Shown here piece after piece: positions 11,045-20,072 of a stretch of 64,000 nucleotides of DNA. Within the stretch, counting starts at the first letter, position 1. The number at the start of each line of letters is the position of its first letter. The notes beneath the pieces were generated by a model. The model was given only the letters and a program-made list of their open reading frames with translations, had not been told where the DNA came from and did not search any database. The translations under genes and the position numbers were made by a program. The stretch comes from Citrobacter sp. FP75 (GTDB lineage: Bacteria; Pseudomonadota; Gammaproteobacteria; Enterobacterales; Enterobacteriaceae): NCBI RefSeq assembly GCF_018342065.1, contig NZ_JAFDOE010000001.1, forward strand, positions 1,488,001 through 1,552,000, read 5' to 3'.

Positions 11045-11455
11045 TTTAATCATTCCATTAGTGGTCGTATGGCAATGACGAACCATTGATAACCCAGATG
11101 CAAAAATCACATTACATGCCATTATCAATAGAAATCATCAACATACGCTGTGTGTGAAAAATAAAGAGTCCATGAGAGGGAAAGTGATTTAATACAATGA
11201 AGTAATGAGAGATTTTAGAGTTATCGCCACTTGCCTAGCCTGTTTAACTTCCTGGTTTATTATAGTTCAGCAGTTGCTCGCTTTCTGTACGTTCTAAGAA
11301 TTTGAGGCTCCACTACTCATGCAGAAAATATGTATACCGTGTACTCTACCGGGATAAGTGCGCCTGATGGAGTCCGAATCCTGTTTCAGTGGGTGACGTA
11401 ATCCCTTGACTGCAAAAGCGTATTAGCCAACTCCTTGAGCGCCCGGTGATTTTCT
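11045..11455. other. Intergenic region upstream of rstB
   Basis: 411 bases between the SnoaL-like gene and rstB, AT-rich to about 11350. It must carry an independent rstB promoter because rstA is far upstream. A 30-codon hydrophobic reading frame (11205-11297) is present but has no good ribosome-binding site. No mobile-element ends were recognised. Confidence 0.5.
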
Positions 11456-12757
11456 ATGAAAAAGCTGTTTGTGCAGTTTTATCTGTTGCTGTTCGTCTGC
11501 TTTCTGGTGATGACCCTGCTGGTCGGCCTGGTATACAAATTCACCGCAGAACGCGCAGGCAGACAGTCGCTCGATGACTTAATGAAAAGCTCTTTATATT
11601 TGATGCGCAGTGAACTCCGCGAGATCCCACCACGAGATTGGGGTAAAACGCTAAAAGAGATGGATTTAAACCTCTCGTTTGATCTGCGCGTGGAGCCGCT
11701 GACTAAATACCGGCTGGATGCCCCCACCCAGCAGCGTCTGCGCGAGGGCGATATCGTCGCGCTCGACGATCAGTACACCTTTATTCAGCGTATTCCACGC
11801 AGCCATTACGTTCTTGCCGTCGGCCCGGTTCCCTATCTCTATTTTCTGCATCAAATGCGCTTACTGGACGTCGCGCTGATGGCATTTATTGCCATCTCGC
11901 TGGCCTTCCCGGTGCTTATCTGGATGCGTCCGCACTGGAAGGAAATGCTAAGACTGGAAGCAGCCGCACAACGTTTTGGTGAAGGACACCTGAGCGAACG
12001 TCTGCATTTTGACAACGGTTCCAGCTTTGAGCGACTCGGCGTGGCATTTAATCAGATGGCGGATAACATCAATGCGCTGATCGCCAGCAAAAAACAGCTT
12101 ATTGACGGTATTGCCCATGAGCTGCGCACGCCGCTGGTTCGCTTACGCTACCGACTGGAGATGAGCGATAACCTCACTGAGCAGGAATCCCAGGCGCTGA
12201 ATCGTGATATTGGTCAGCTGGAAGCGCTCATTGAAGAATTGCTCACCTACGCGCGGCTCGACCGACCGCAGAATGAGTTAAAACTCACGGTGCCAAACTT
12301 GCCCGCGTGGCTAACTACCCATCTGGAAGATGTGCAAAGCGTTAATCCTGAACGTTCGGTGTGCCTGCGTCATCTGGCCTCCGGTGATTACGGTGCGCTG
12401 GATATGCGCCTGATGGAGCGTGTTCTGGATAATTTACTCAACAACGCCCTGCGCTATTGCCAGTCTACGGTACACGTCAGCCTGCTGCTGCAGGGCAATC
12501 AGGCGATGCTTACCGTCGAAGATGATGGCCCCGGCATTGCACCGGACGCCCGCGCGCAGATTTTCGAACCGTTCGTACGCCTCGATCCCAGCCGCGACAG
12601 GGCCACCGGCGGCTGCGGACTCGGGCTGGCCATCGTCCACTCAATTGCTCTGGCCATGGGTGGCACAGTGATGTGTGACGAAAGCGAACTGGGCGGCGCG
12701 CGTTTCACCTTTAGCTGGCCCATCTGGCATCACATTCCTGAATTTTCTGCTGCCTGA
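11456..12757 (+). CDS. rstB: Two-component sensor histidine kinase RstB
   Basis: A 433-residue inner-membrane kinase. Two membrane helices (about 5-27 and 137-157) flank a periplasmic sensor domain. A HAMP region follows, then the dimerisation/phospho-acceptor helix with H221 in DGIAHELRTPLVRL, then the ATPase domain with NLLNNALRYC, DDGPGIAP and GCGLGLAIV. Length equals the E. coli protein. It phosphorylates RstA. There is no strong ribosome-binding site before the ATG. It precedes TerB-tus as in E. coli, so the gene kept its downstream context while losing adjacency to rstA. Confidence 0.96.
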   Translation: MKKLFVQFYLLLFVCFLVMTLLVGLVYKFTAERAGRQSLDDLMKSSLYLMRSELREIPPRDWGKTLKEMDLNLSFDLRVEPLTKYRLDAPTQQRLREGDIVALDDQYTFIQRIPRSHYVLAVGPVPYLYFLHQMRLLDVALMAFIAISLAFPVLIWMRPHWKEMLRLEAAAQRFGEGHLSERLHFDNGSSFERLGVAFNQMADNINALIASKKQLIDGIAHELRTPLVRLRYRLEMSDNLTEQESQALNRDIGQLEALIEELLTYARLDRPQNELKLTVPNLPAWLTTHLEDVQSVNPERSVCLRHLASGDYGALDMRLMERVLDNLLNNALRYCQSTVHVSLLLQGNQAMLTVEDDGPGIAPDARAQIFEPFVRLDPSRDRATGGCGLGLAIVHSIALAMGGTVMCDESELGGARFTFSWPIWHHIPEFSAA

Positions 12758-12798
12758 CCCCTACAGCTCGGTGGTCAGGTGGCTTTGGCTATGTTATA

Positions 12799-12821
12799 AA
12801 AAAGTATGTTGTAACTAAAAT
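12799..12821 (+). promoter_or_regulatory. terB: TerB replication fork-arrest site (Tus-binding)
   Basis: The core AGTATGTTGTAACTAAA (12803-12819) is identical to that of E. coli TerB, with only flanking differences. It sits 10 bases before the tus start, where Tus also represses its own promoter. By the known polarity (the GC(6) end is non-permissive), Tus bound here should stop forks moving left to right in this window. Confidence 0.95.
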
Positions 12822-12830
12822 GGTAACACT

Positions 12831-13760
12831 ATGGCTCGCTACGATCTCGTTGAACGTCTGAACGGCACTTTTCGCCAGATGGAGCAGGAACTGGCGCAAT
12901 TTACGGAAAACCTCCAGCAGCATACGCTGCTGATTGCCCGCGTGTTCTCACTACCAGAAATCGCAAAGGAGTCAGAGCACGCCCCGCTGGATGCCATCGA
13001 CGTTAAACAACATTTAGGCAAAGACGCTGAAAATCTGGCGTTGCGCCACTATCGCCACCTGTTTATTCAACAGCAATCTGAGAATCGCAGCAGTAAAGCT
13101 GCTGTTCGTCTACCCGGCGTGCTGTGCTATCAGGTAGACAGCTCTTCACAGGCTACGCTGGAAACGCAAATCCAACGTATCAACCAGTTGAAAACAACCT
13201 TTGAGCGTATTGTAACGGTGGATTCAGGGTTGCCGCCCGCCGCGCGTTTCGAATGGGTGCATCGCCATTTACCTGGACTTATCACCCTCAACGCATACCG
13301 CACGTTAACGGTAGTCAGAGAACCCGCCACCCTGCGATTCGGTTGGGCCAACAAACACATTATTAAAAATTTGAAACGCGATGAGGTGCTGCAACAGCTG
13401 GAAAAGAGCCTGTCCTCACCGCGCAGCGTACATCCCTGGACGCGTGAAGAGTGGCAGGCGAAGCTTGAACGTGAATATCAGGACATTTCTGCCCTACCAC
13501 AACAGGCTAAACTGAAGATTAAAAGACCAGTGAAGGTACAGCCCATCGCCCGAGTCTGGTACAAAGGGCAGCAAAAACAGGTGCAATATGCCTGCCCGAC
13601 GCCGCTGATTGCGCTGATTAATAGCGATAACGGTATGAGCGTGCCGGACATTGGTGAGTTATTGAATTACGATGCCGACAACGTGCAGCACCGCTTTAAA
13701 CCAGAGGCGCAGCCGTTAAGGTTGATTATCCCCCGGCTGCACCTGTATGTTGCGGATTAA
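12831..13760 (+). CDS. tus: DNA replication terminus site-binding protein Tus
   Basis: A 309-residue protein, the same length as E. coli Tus. H144 in [11 protein letters not shown] is conserved; it helps form the locked Tus-Ter complex with the flipped cytosine. The basic C-terminal part ([18 protein letters not shown]) fits the DNA-contacting interdomain strands. Tus is a monomer that blocks DnaB helicase in one direction at Ter sites. Expression is self-repressed through the overlapping TerB. The stop codon overlaps the convergent fumC stop by four bases. Confidence 0.98.
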   Translation: MARYDLVERLNGTFRQMEQELAQFTENLQQHTLLIARVFSLPEIAKESEHAPLDAIDVKQHLGKDAENLALRHYRHLFIQQQSENRSSKAAVRLPGVLCYQVDSSSQATLETQIQRINQLKTTFERIVTVDSGLPPAARFEWVHRHLPGLITLNAYRTLTVVREPATLRFGWANKHIIKNLKRDEVLQQLEKSLSSPRSVHPWTREEWQAKLEREYQDISALPQQAKLKIKRPVKVQPIARVWYKGQQKQVQYACPTPLIALINSDNGMSVPDIGELLNYDADNVQHRFKPEAQPLRLIIPRLHLYVAD

Positions 13761-15160
13761 CTGCCTGGTCGCATACTGCCAACCATCAGTTCAGGACGCA
13801 CCCAACTGTCGAACTCAGCTTCGCTAAGGTAGCCCAGCGCCAGCGCGGAAGCTTTTAAGGTCAGCCCTTCTTTGTGAGCCTTTTTGGCGATCTCAGCGGC
13901 TTTATCGTACCCAATGTGGGTATTCAGCGCAGTCACCAGCATCAGTGATTCATTGAGCAACTGGTCAATGCGCTCACGATTCGGCTCAATCCCGGTCGCA
14001 CAGTGTTCGTTAAAGCTTTCCATACCGTCGGCCAGCAGGCGGACCGACTGCAGGAAGTTATGGATAACCATAGGTCGGTAGACGTTGAGCTCAAAATTAC
14101 CTGAGGCCCCGCCAATATTGATGGCGACATCATTCCCCATCACCTGACAGCACAGCATGGTCAGCGCCTCGCACTGGGTAGGATTGACCTTGCCGGGCAT
14201 GATGGAGCTGCCGGGCTCGTTTTCAGGAATCGCTATCTCGCCAATGCCACAACGCGGGCCGGATGCCAGCCAGCGCACATCGTTGGCGATTTTCATTAAC
14301 GACGCCGCCAGACCCTTCAGCGCGCCATGGGCGTGGACCAGCGCATCACAGGTGGCGAGCGCTTCAAATTTATTCGGTGCGGTAACAAACGGAGCACAGG
14401 TGATCACCCTCAGTTCATCCGCTACCCGGCGAGCGTATTCGGGATGGGTATTCAGCCCGGTACCAACGGCAGTTCCTCCCAAAGCCAGTTCGGCAACGTG
14501 CGGCAGGCTGTTTTCAATGTGCTTCAGGTTATGTTCCAGCATTGCAACCCAGCCAGAAATCTCCTGACCCAGCGTCAACGGGGTGGCATCCTGCAGATGC
14601 GTACGACCAATTTTGACGATATCCGCAAACGCGTGGGATTTATCGCTCAACGTTTTGGTTAACACCTGTAATTGCGGGATCAGCGATTTCCGCAGTGCCA
14701 GCAATGCGGCAACGTGCATCGCCGTGGGGAAAACATCGTTTGAACTTTGGCTTTTATTCACATCATCGTTGGGGTGTATTTTACGCTCCATCCCCCGCAC
14801 ACCACCCAGCAATTCGCTGGCCCGGTTCGCCAGCACTTCATTCATGTTCATATTGCTTTGCGTACCGGAACCGGTCTGCCAGATAGCCAGCGGAAACTCA
14901 TCAGCGTGTTTATCTGCCAGGACTTCATCTGCCGCCTGCATGATGGCGTTCGCTTTTTCTTCCGCCAGCAGCCCCAGGTCCTGGTTAACCTTCGCGGCGG
15001 CACGTTTTGTCAGCGCCAGCGCGTGGATCAGCGAGACCGGCATTTTCTCTGTAGAGATACGAAAATGCTCCAGCGATCGTTGTGTTTGCGCGCCCCAAAG
15101 TTTATCGGCCGGGACATCAATCGCCCCCATTGAATCATTCTCGCGGCGTACCGTTACCAT
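13757..15160 (-). CDS. fumC: Fumarate hydratase class II FumC
   Basis: A 467-residue protein of the fumarase/aspartase superfamily with the signature [11 protein letters not shown] near residue 320 and the [12 protein letters not shown] and [14 protein letters not shown] loops of the active site. It converts fumarate to L-malate without an iron-sulfur cluster, so it works when FumA is damaged by superoxide or starved of iron. It lies downstream of fumA but has its own regulated promoter; a perfect marbox lies about 95 bases before the start. Confidence 0.98.
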   Translation of the reverse strand: MVTVRRENDSMGAIDVPADKLWGAQTQRSLEHFRISTEKMPVSLIHALALTKRAAAKVNQDLGLLAEEKANAIMQAADEVLADKHADEFPLAIWQTGSGTQSNMNMNEVLANRASELLGGVRGMERKIHPNDDVNKSQSSNDVFPTAMHVAALLALRKSLIPQLQVLTKTLSDKSHAFADIVKIGRTHLQDATPLTLGQEISGWVAMLEHNLKHIENSLPHVAELALGGTAVGTGLNTHPEYARRVADELRVITCAPFVTAPNKFEALATCDALVHAHGALKGLAASLMKIANDVRWLASGPRCGIGEIAIPENEPGSSIMPGKVNPTQCEALTMLCCQVMGNDVAINIGGASGNFELNVYRPMVIHNFLQSVRLLADGMESFNEHCATGIEPNRERIDQLLNESLMLVTALNTHIGYDKAAEIAKKAHKEGLTLKASALALGYLSEAEFDSWVRPELMVGSMRPGS

Positions 15161-15252
15161 TACCTTCCCCTTATATTACCGATTGATTAGGTTATGTTTC
15201 GACATTGCCCACTTGCGTTGGTCTTATGAGTATTAACGAGGATAAAACTGTC

Positions 15253-15271
15253 GTTTGGTGGTTCGTGCGAT
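15253..15271 (-). promoter_or_regulatory. Marbox/soxbox upstream of fumC
   Basis: Reading the minus strand, ATCGCACGAACCACCAAAC matches every fixed position of the SoxS/MarA/Rob consensus AYnGCACnnWnnRYYAAAY. fumC is a classical SoxS target, so this is very likely the activating site. It overlaps the end of the fumA terminator T-run. Confidence 0.85.
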
Positions 15272-15296
15272 AAAAAAAAACCGCCCCGGAGGGCGG
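15271..15296 (-). terminator. Intrinsic terminator after fumA
   Basis: On the minus strand a 6-bp CCGCCC/GGGCGG stem with a four-base loop is followed by nine Us. It lies 7 bases after the fumA stop and separates fumA transcription from fumC. Confidence 0.88.
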
Positions 15297-15302
15297 CTGA
15301 CG

Positions 15303-16949
15303 TTACTTAACGCAGCGTGCGCACTGCGACGTCTGAATCTGCTGGAAGAAATCATTGCCTTTGTCATCCACCAGGATAAACGCCGGGAAATCTTCCACTT
15401 CAATTTTCCAGATGGCTTCCATCCCCAGTTCCGGGTATTCCACACATTCCAAACTCTTGATACTACCCTGCGCCAGCACAGCCGCAGGACCGCCAATACT
15501 GCCTAAGTAGAAACCGCCATGTTTATGGCAGGCATCGGTAACCTGTTGGCTGCGGTTGCCCTTTGCCAGCATGACCATGCTGCCACCAGCGGACTGAAGC
15601 TGGTCAACATACGAGTCCATACGCCCGGCCGTGGTTGGGCCAAGCGAACCCGAAGCATAACCTTCCGGGGTTTTCGCCGGACCGGCGTAATAGATAGGGT
15701 GATCTTTAACATATTGCGGCAAATTTTCACCGTTATCCAGACGCTCTTTCAGTTTTGCATGCGCAATGTCACGTCCGACGATGATCGTGCCATTCAGTGA
15801 CAGTCGCGTGGAGACAGGATACTGCGACAGCTGAGCCAGGATCTCTTTCATTGGGCGGTTAAGATCGACGCGTACCGCTTCACCTTCACCAGCCTGACGC
15901 AATTCTTCCGGGATGTATTTGCCTGGATTATGTTCCAGCTTCTCTATCCAGATACCATCACGGTTGATCTTGGCTTTGATATTGCGATCGGCAGAACAGG
16001 AAACCCCCATACCCACCGGACACGACGCGCCATGACGCGGCAGACGGATCACGCGGATATCGTGAGCAAAGTATTTCCCGCCGAACTGTGCGCCTAAGCC
16101 AAGATTCTGCGCTTCTATTAATAGTTCGTTTTCCAGTTCAACATCGCGGAACGCCTGACCATGCTCGTTACCTTCAGTTGGCAATTCATCATAATATTTT
16201 GCCGACGCCAGCTTAACGGTTTTCAGCGTGGCTTCTGCCGAGGTTCCACCAATCACAAAAGCAATGTGATAAGGCGGACAGGCTGCGGTTCCCAGCGTAC
16301 GCATTTTCTCAACCAGGTAATTTTTTAATTTGCCCGGCGTGAGCAGCGCTTTGGTTTCCTGGTACAGATAAGTTTTGTTCGCCGAACCGCCGCCTTTAGC
16401 GATGCAGAGGAATTTATACTCGTCACCGTCCACGGTATACAGGTCTATCTGTGCCGGCAGGTTAGTCCCGGTGTTGACCTCGTTATACATATCCAGCGCG
16501 GCGTTTTGCGAATAGCGCAGGTTATCCTCGATATAGGTGTTATACACCCCGCGCGCGAGGGCCGCTTCATCGCCGCCACCGGTCCAGACTCGTTGCCCTT
16601 TTTTACCAACAATAATCGCCGTACCGGTGTCCTGGCAGGTCGGTAAAACACCTTTCGCCGCGATGTCGGAGTTACGCAGGAATTGCAGGGCTACATATTT
16701 GTCGTTCTCGCTGGCATCCGGGTCGCGAAGAATATCCGCAACCTGCTGCTGATGTGCCGGACGCAACATAAACGAAGCATCATGAAATGCCTGCCGTGCA
16801 AGGAGGGTTAACGCTTCCGGAGCAACTTTAATGATTTCCTGCCCTTCAAATTCGGCAACGGAAACATGGTCACTGGTCAGCAGATAGTATTCGGTATCAT
16901 CCTTTTTGAGGGGGAAAGGATGTTGATAATGAAAGGGTTTGTTTGACAT
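15303..16949 (-). CDS. fumA: Fumarate hydratase class I (aerobic, 4Fe-4S) FumA
   Basis: A 548-residue class I fumarase. Cysteines for the 4Fe-4S cluster appear in [21 protein letters not shown] and [13 protein letters not shown]; the C-terminal part resembles the beta subunit of split class I enzymes. It hydrates fumarate to malate in the TCA cycle under aerobic, iron-replete conditions. FumA and FumB are close paralogues; the position before fumC identifies this copy as fumA. The divergent neighbour is manA. Confidence 0.96.
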   Translation of the reverse strand: MSNKPFHYQHPFPLKKDDTEYYLLTSDHVSVAEFEGQEIIKVAPEALTLLARQAFHDASFMLRPAHQQQVADILRDPDASENDKYVALQFLRNSDIAAKGVLPTCQDTGTAIIVGKKGQRVWTGGGDEAALARGVYNTYIEDNLRYSQNAALDMYNEVNTGTNLPAQIDLYTVDGDEYKFLCIAKGGGSANKTYLYQETKALLTPGKLKNYLVEKMRTLGTAACPPYHIAFVIGGTSAEATLKTVKLASAKYYDELPTEGNEHGQAFRDVELENELLIEAQNLGLGAQFGGKYFAHDIRVIRLPRHGASCPVGMGVSCSADRNIKAKINRDGIWIEKLEHNPGKYIPEELRQAGEGEAVRVDLNRPMKEILAQLSQYPVSTRLSLNGTIIVGRDIAHAKLKERLDNGENLPQYVKDHPIYYAGPAKTPEGYASGSLGPTTAGRMDSYVDQLQSAGGSMVMLAKGNRSQQVTDACHKHGGFYLGSIGGPAAVLAQGSIKSLECVEYPELGMEAIWKIEVEDFPAFILVDDKGNDFFQQIQTSQCARCVK

Positions 16950-17212
16950 TGTGCTCTCACTTACTGCTCGGTCTGGTTATTCTCTGGGCAGATGTTCCAT
17001 TGCCCTGCTTCCCTGTCGCGGTTCGGGTTGCGGCAGCAACGGCCTTTGCGCAACCAGAATTGCTCAGGGTATTAAAAGCGAGTCACCATATCCTACACAA
17101 TTTTTTAACAAAAACTGAGACAAGTACGACTTTTTACATGTGCAGGTTACTTCCCCGAGGGTTTCTTGGTTTAATAGTCGGAGATAATTCCACATTGAAA
17201 CAGGGCTTGATA

Positions 17213-18388
17213 ATGCAAAAACTCATCAACTCAGTGCAGAACTACGCCTGGGGAAGTAAAACTGCGTTAACGGAACTTTATGGCATTGAAAATCCGACCC
17301 AGCAGCCGATGGCAGAGCTGTGGATGGGCGCACATCCGAAAAGCAGTTCTCAGGTTCAGAGGGCCGACGGTCAGACGGTTTCTCTGCGCGACGTTATCGA
17401 GCACGATAAGTCCGCACTTTTAGGCGATGCCGTGGCAAAACGTTTTGGTGAACTGCCCTTCTTGTTTAAAGTGCTCTGCGCCGCGCAGCCCCTTTCGATC
17501 CAGGTCCACCCGAACAAACACAATTCTGAGGTCGGATTTGCCAAAGAAAACGCCGCCGGGATCCCGATGGATGCCGCCGAGCGTAACTACAAAGATCCTA
17601 ACCACAAGCCCGAACTGGTGTTTGCCCTGACGCCTTTCCTGGCCATGAATGCGTTCCGCGAGTTCTCTGACATTGTGGCGTTGCTACAGCCGGTTTCTGG
17701 CGCGCATCCTGCCATTGCTCACTTCCTGCAGGAACCCAACGCTGAGAGTCTGAGCCATCTCTTCGCCAGCTTGCTGAATATGCAGGGCGAGGAAAAATCT
17801 CGCGCGCTGGCAGTACTCAAATCCGCCCTTAACAGCCAGCAGGGTGAGCCGTGGCAAACCATCCGCCTGATAGCGGACGTCTACCCAGACGATAGCGGCC
17901 TGTTCTCTCCGCTGCTGCTCAATGTCGTTAAGCTCAATCCAGGAGAGGCGATGTTCTTGTTCGCCGAAACCCCGCACGCCTACCTGCAAGGTGTGGCGCT
18001 CGAGGTGATGGCCAACTCCGATAACGTACTGCGCGCCGGACTAACGCCAAAATATATCGATATTCCTGAACTGGTCGCCAACGTTCAGTTTGTAGCTAAA
18101 CCGGCTAATCAACTGCTGACGACCCCTGTTAAAACAGGTAGGGAACTGGACTTCCCGATCCCGGTTGACGACTTCGCCTTCTCCCTGCATGAGCTGTCCG
18201 CCCAGGAAGCCACCATCAGCCAGAACAGCGCTGCCATTTTGTTCTGCGTAGAGGGCGAAGCCGTGCTGAGCAAGGGTGAGCAACGTCTGGTACTGAAAGC
18301 GGGTGAATCGGCATTTATCAGCGCCAATGATTCACCGGTGAACGTCAGCGGTACCGGTCGTTTAGCGCGGGTTTATAACAAGCTGTAG
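17213..18388 (+). CDS. manA: Mannose-6-phosphate isomerase ManA
   Basis: A 391-residue type I phosphomannose isomerase interconverting mannose-6-phosphate and fructose-6-phosphate. The zinc site lies in QVHPNKHNSEVGF and the second motif in ETPHAYLQGVALEVMANSDN; the C-terminal cupin-like domain ends FISANDSPVNVSG. The ATG giving MQKLINSVQNYAWGS was chosen; a frame extending 90 codons upstream into the fumA-manA spacer has no family similarity. It feeds mannose use and GDP-mannose synthesis. Confidence 0.97.
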   Translation: MQKLINSVQNYAWGSKTALTELYGIENPTQQPMAELWMGAHPKSSSQVQRADGQTVSLRDVIEHDKSALLGDAVAKRFGELPFLFKVLCAAQPLSIQVHPNKHNSEVGFAKENAAGIPMDAAERNYKDPNHKPELVFALTPFLAMNAFREFSDIVALLQPVSGAHPAIAHFLQEPNAESLSHLFASLLNMQGEEKSRALAVLKSALNSQQGEPWQTIRLIADVYPDDSGLFSPLLLNVVKLNPGEAMFLFAETPHAYLQGVALEVMANSDNVLRAGLTPKYIDIPELVANVQFVAKPANQLLTTPVKTGRELDFPIPVDDFAFSLHELSAQEATISQNSAAILFCVEGEAVLSKGEQRLVLKAGESAFISANDSPVNVSGTGRLARVYNKL

Positions 18389-18452
18389 CAAGATACTGAT
18401 ATTTTTAACAACTCTTGCTAAGCTAGTAGTAGGTCAAAGACATGTCACTCCT

Positions 18453-18484
18453 CCAGGCGTCTTCAAACGCCTGGTTTTATTTTA
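18453..18484 (+). terminator. Intrinsic terminator between manA and ydgA
   Basis: Stem CCAGGCGT / ACGCCTGG, loop CTTCAA and the T-rich tail TTTTATTTT. It ends only about a dozen bases before the ydgA start codon, so it ends manA and may also lie in the ydgA leader. Confidence 0.85.
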
Positions 18485-18495
18485 TGGATATCAAA

Positions 18496-20004
18496 ATGAA
18501 AAAAACGCTGGTAGCTGCGGGTGTGGTGGTTGCACTGGGGATCGTCTGGACGGGCGGCGCCTGGTTCACGGGAAAGAAACTGGAAACCCATCTCGCTGAG
18601 GTGGTGGCGCAGACAAACGATCAGCTCAAACGTCTTTCGCCTGAGGCGGGCATTGAGCTGAGTTATCAGAACTACCAGCGCGGCGTGTTCAGCAGCCAGT
18701 TACAACTGGTGGTGAAACCTGTCGCGGGTCAGGAAAATGCGTGGCTGAAGTCAGGGCAAAGCATCGTTCTGGATGAATCCGTCGATCACGGCCCCTTCCC
18801 GCTGTCCCAGCTTAAATCATTGAACCTTATTCCAGCGATGGCCGCCGTAAAAACCACGCTGGTGAACAATGACGTCACAAAGCCGCTGTTTGACATTGCC
18901 AAGGGTGAATCCCCTTTCACCATCAATTCCCGCGTTGGTTATAGCGGCGATACCCGTTCTGATGTTTCTCTCAAGCCGCTGAATTACGAAAAAGGCGATG
19001 AGAAAGTGGCCTTTAGCGGCGGTGAGTTCCAGCTCAACGCCGACAAAGACGGTAACGTGGTTTCCCTGACCGGTGAAGCGCAAAGCGGTGTGGTGAATGC
19101 CGTTAACGAGTACGATCAGAAGGTACAAGTTACCTTTAATAACCTGAAAACGGACGGCTCAAGCTCGATAGCCAGCTTTGGTGAACGTATTGGCGATCAG
19201 AAACTGTCACTCGATAAGCTGTCTATTTCTGTCGAAGGCAAAGAGTTAGCCGTTCTGGAAGGCATGGAAATCGATGGTAAATCTGATCTGGTTAACGATG
19301 GAAAAACCGTTAACAGCCAGCTGGATTACACGCTCAACAGCCTGAAATTGCAGGGACAGGATTTGGGTAGCGGTAAACTGACGCTGAAAGTAGGCCAGAT
19401 TGATGGTGAGGCATTACATCAGTTCAGCCAGCAGTATAGCGCCCAAACCAAAGCGCTGATGTCGCAGATTGACATGGTGCAAAACCCTGAGCTTTATCAG
19501 CAAAAAGTAACAGAGGCGTTCTTCAGCGCCCTGCCAATCCTGATGAAGGGTGAGCCGGTTGTCACCGTTGCACCGCTGAGCTGGAAGAATGCTAAAGGCT
19601 CGACAACCTTTAACCTGTCGCTGTTCCTGAAAGATCCGAACGCTAACCAGGAAGAATCAAAAACGCTGGCCCAGGAAGTGGATCGCGCAGTGAAATCACT
19701 GGACGCTAAACTGGCTATCCCGATGGATATGGCGATTGAGTTCATGACTCAGATTGCCAAACTGGAAGGCTATCAGCAGGAAGAAGCGGCAGCGATGGCG
19801 AAGCAGCAGGTCAATGGCCTCGCCGCAATGGGTCAAATGTTCCGCGTCACGACGGTACAGGACAACACCATCGGCTCCAGCCTGCAGTATGCGAACGGTC
19901 AGGTAACGCTCAACGGCCAAAAAATGCCGCTGGATGAATTCGTCGGCATGTTTGGTATGCCAACGCTTTCCGAACCGGATGTCCCGGCCATCCCGCAGCA
20001 GTAA
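18496..20004 (+). CDS. ydgA: DUF945 family protein YdgA
   Basis: A 502-residue protein with one N-terminal membrane anchor (KKTLVAAGVVVALGIVWTGG) and a long periplasmic DUF945 region rich in beta strands, resembling the YihF/YdgA family. Function is not established; related proteins are envelope proteins of unclear role. The start at 18496 matches the family; ATGs upstream would run through the terminator hairpin. No clear ribosome-binding site precedes the ATG. It ends with its own terminator, next to malI. Confidence 0.92.
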   Translation: MKKTLVAAGVVVALGIVWTGGAWFTGKKLETHLAEVVAQTNDQLKRLSPEAGIELSYQNYQRGVFSSQLQLVVKPVAGQENAWLKSGQSIVLDESVDHGPFPLSQLKSLNLIPAMAAVKTTLVNNDVTKPLFDIAKGESPFTINSRVGYSGDTRSDVSLKPLNYEKGDEKVAFSGGEFQLNADKDGNVVSLTGEAQSGVVNAVNEYDQKVQVTFNNLKTDGSSSIASFGERIGDQKLSLDKLSISVEGKELAVLEGMEIDGKSDLVNDGKTVNSQLDYTLNSLKLQGQDLGSGKLTLKVGQIDGEALHQFSQQYSAQTKALMSQIDMVQNPELYQQKVTEAFFSALPILMKGEPVVTVAPLSWKNAKGSTTFNLSLFLKDPNANQEESKTLAQEVDRAVKSLDAKLAIPMDMAIEFMTQIAKLEGYQQEEAAAMAKQQVNGLAAMGQMFRVTTVQDNTIGSSLQYANGQVTLNGQKMPLDEFVGMFGMPTLSEPDVPAIPQQ

Positions 20005-20030
20005 TTCTCTTCTGCACGATGCCAGTCACG

Positions 20031-20060
20031 GCCCGATAACGCGATTTATCGGGCTTTTTT
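20031..20060 (+). terminator. Intrinsic terminator after ydgA
   Basis: 9-bp stem GCCCGATAA / TTATCGGGC, six-base loop and a six-T run, 26 bases after the stop. Confidence 0.92.
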
Positions 20061-20072
20061 ACCTCTGCGACA

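Noticed and set aside
14583..15236. 217-codon plus-strand frame opposite fumC
   Set aside because: Shadow of fumC codon usage; Ser/Ala-rich without domain.
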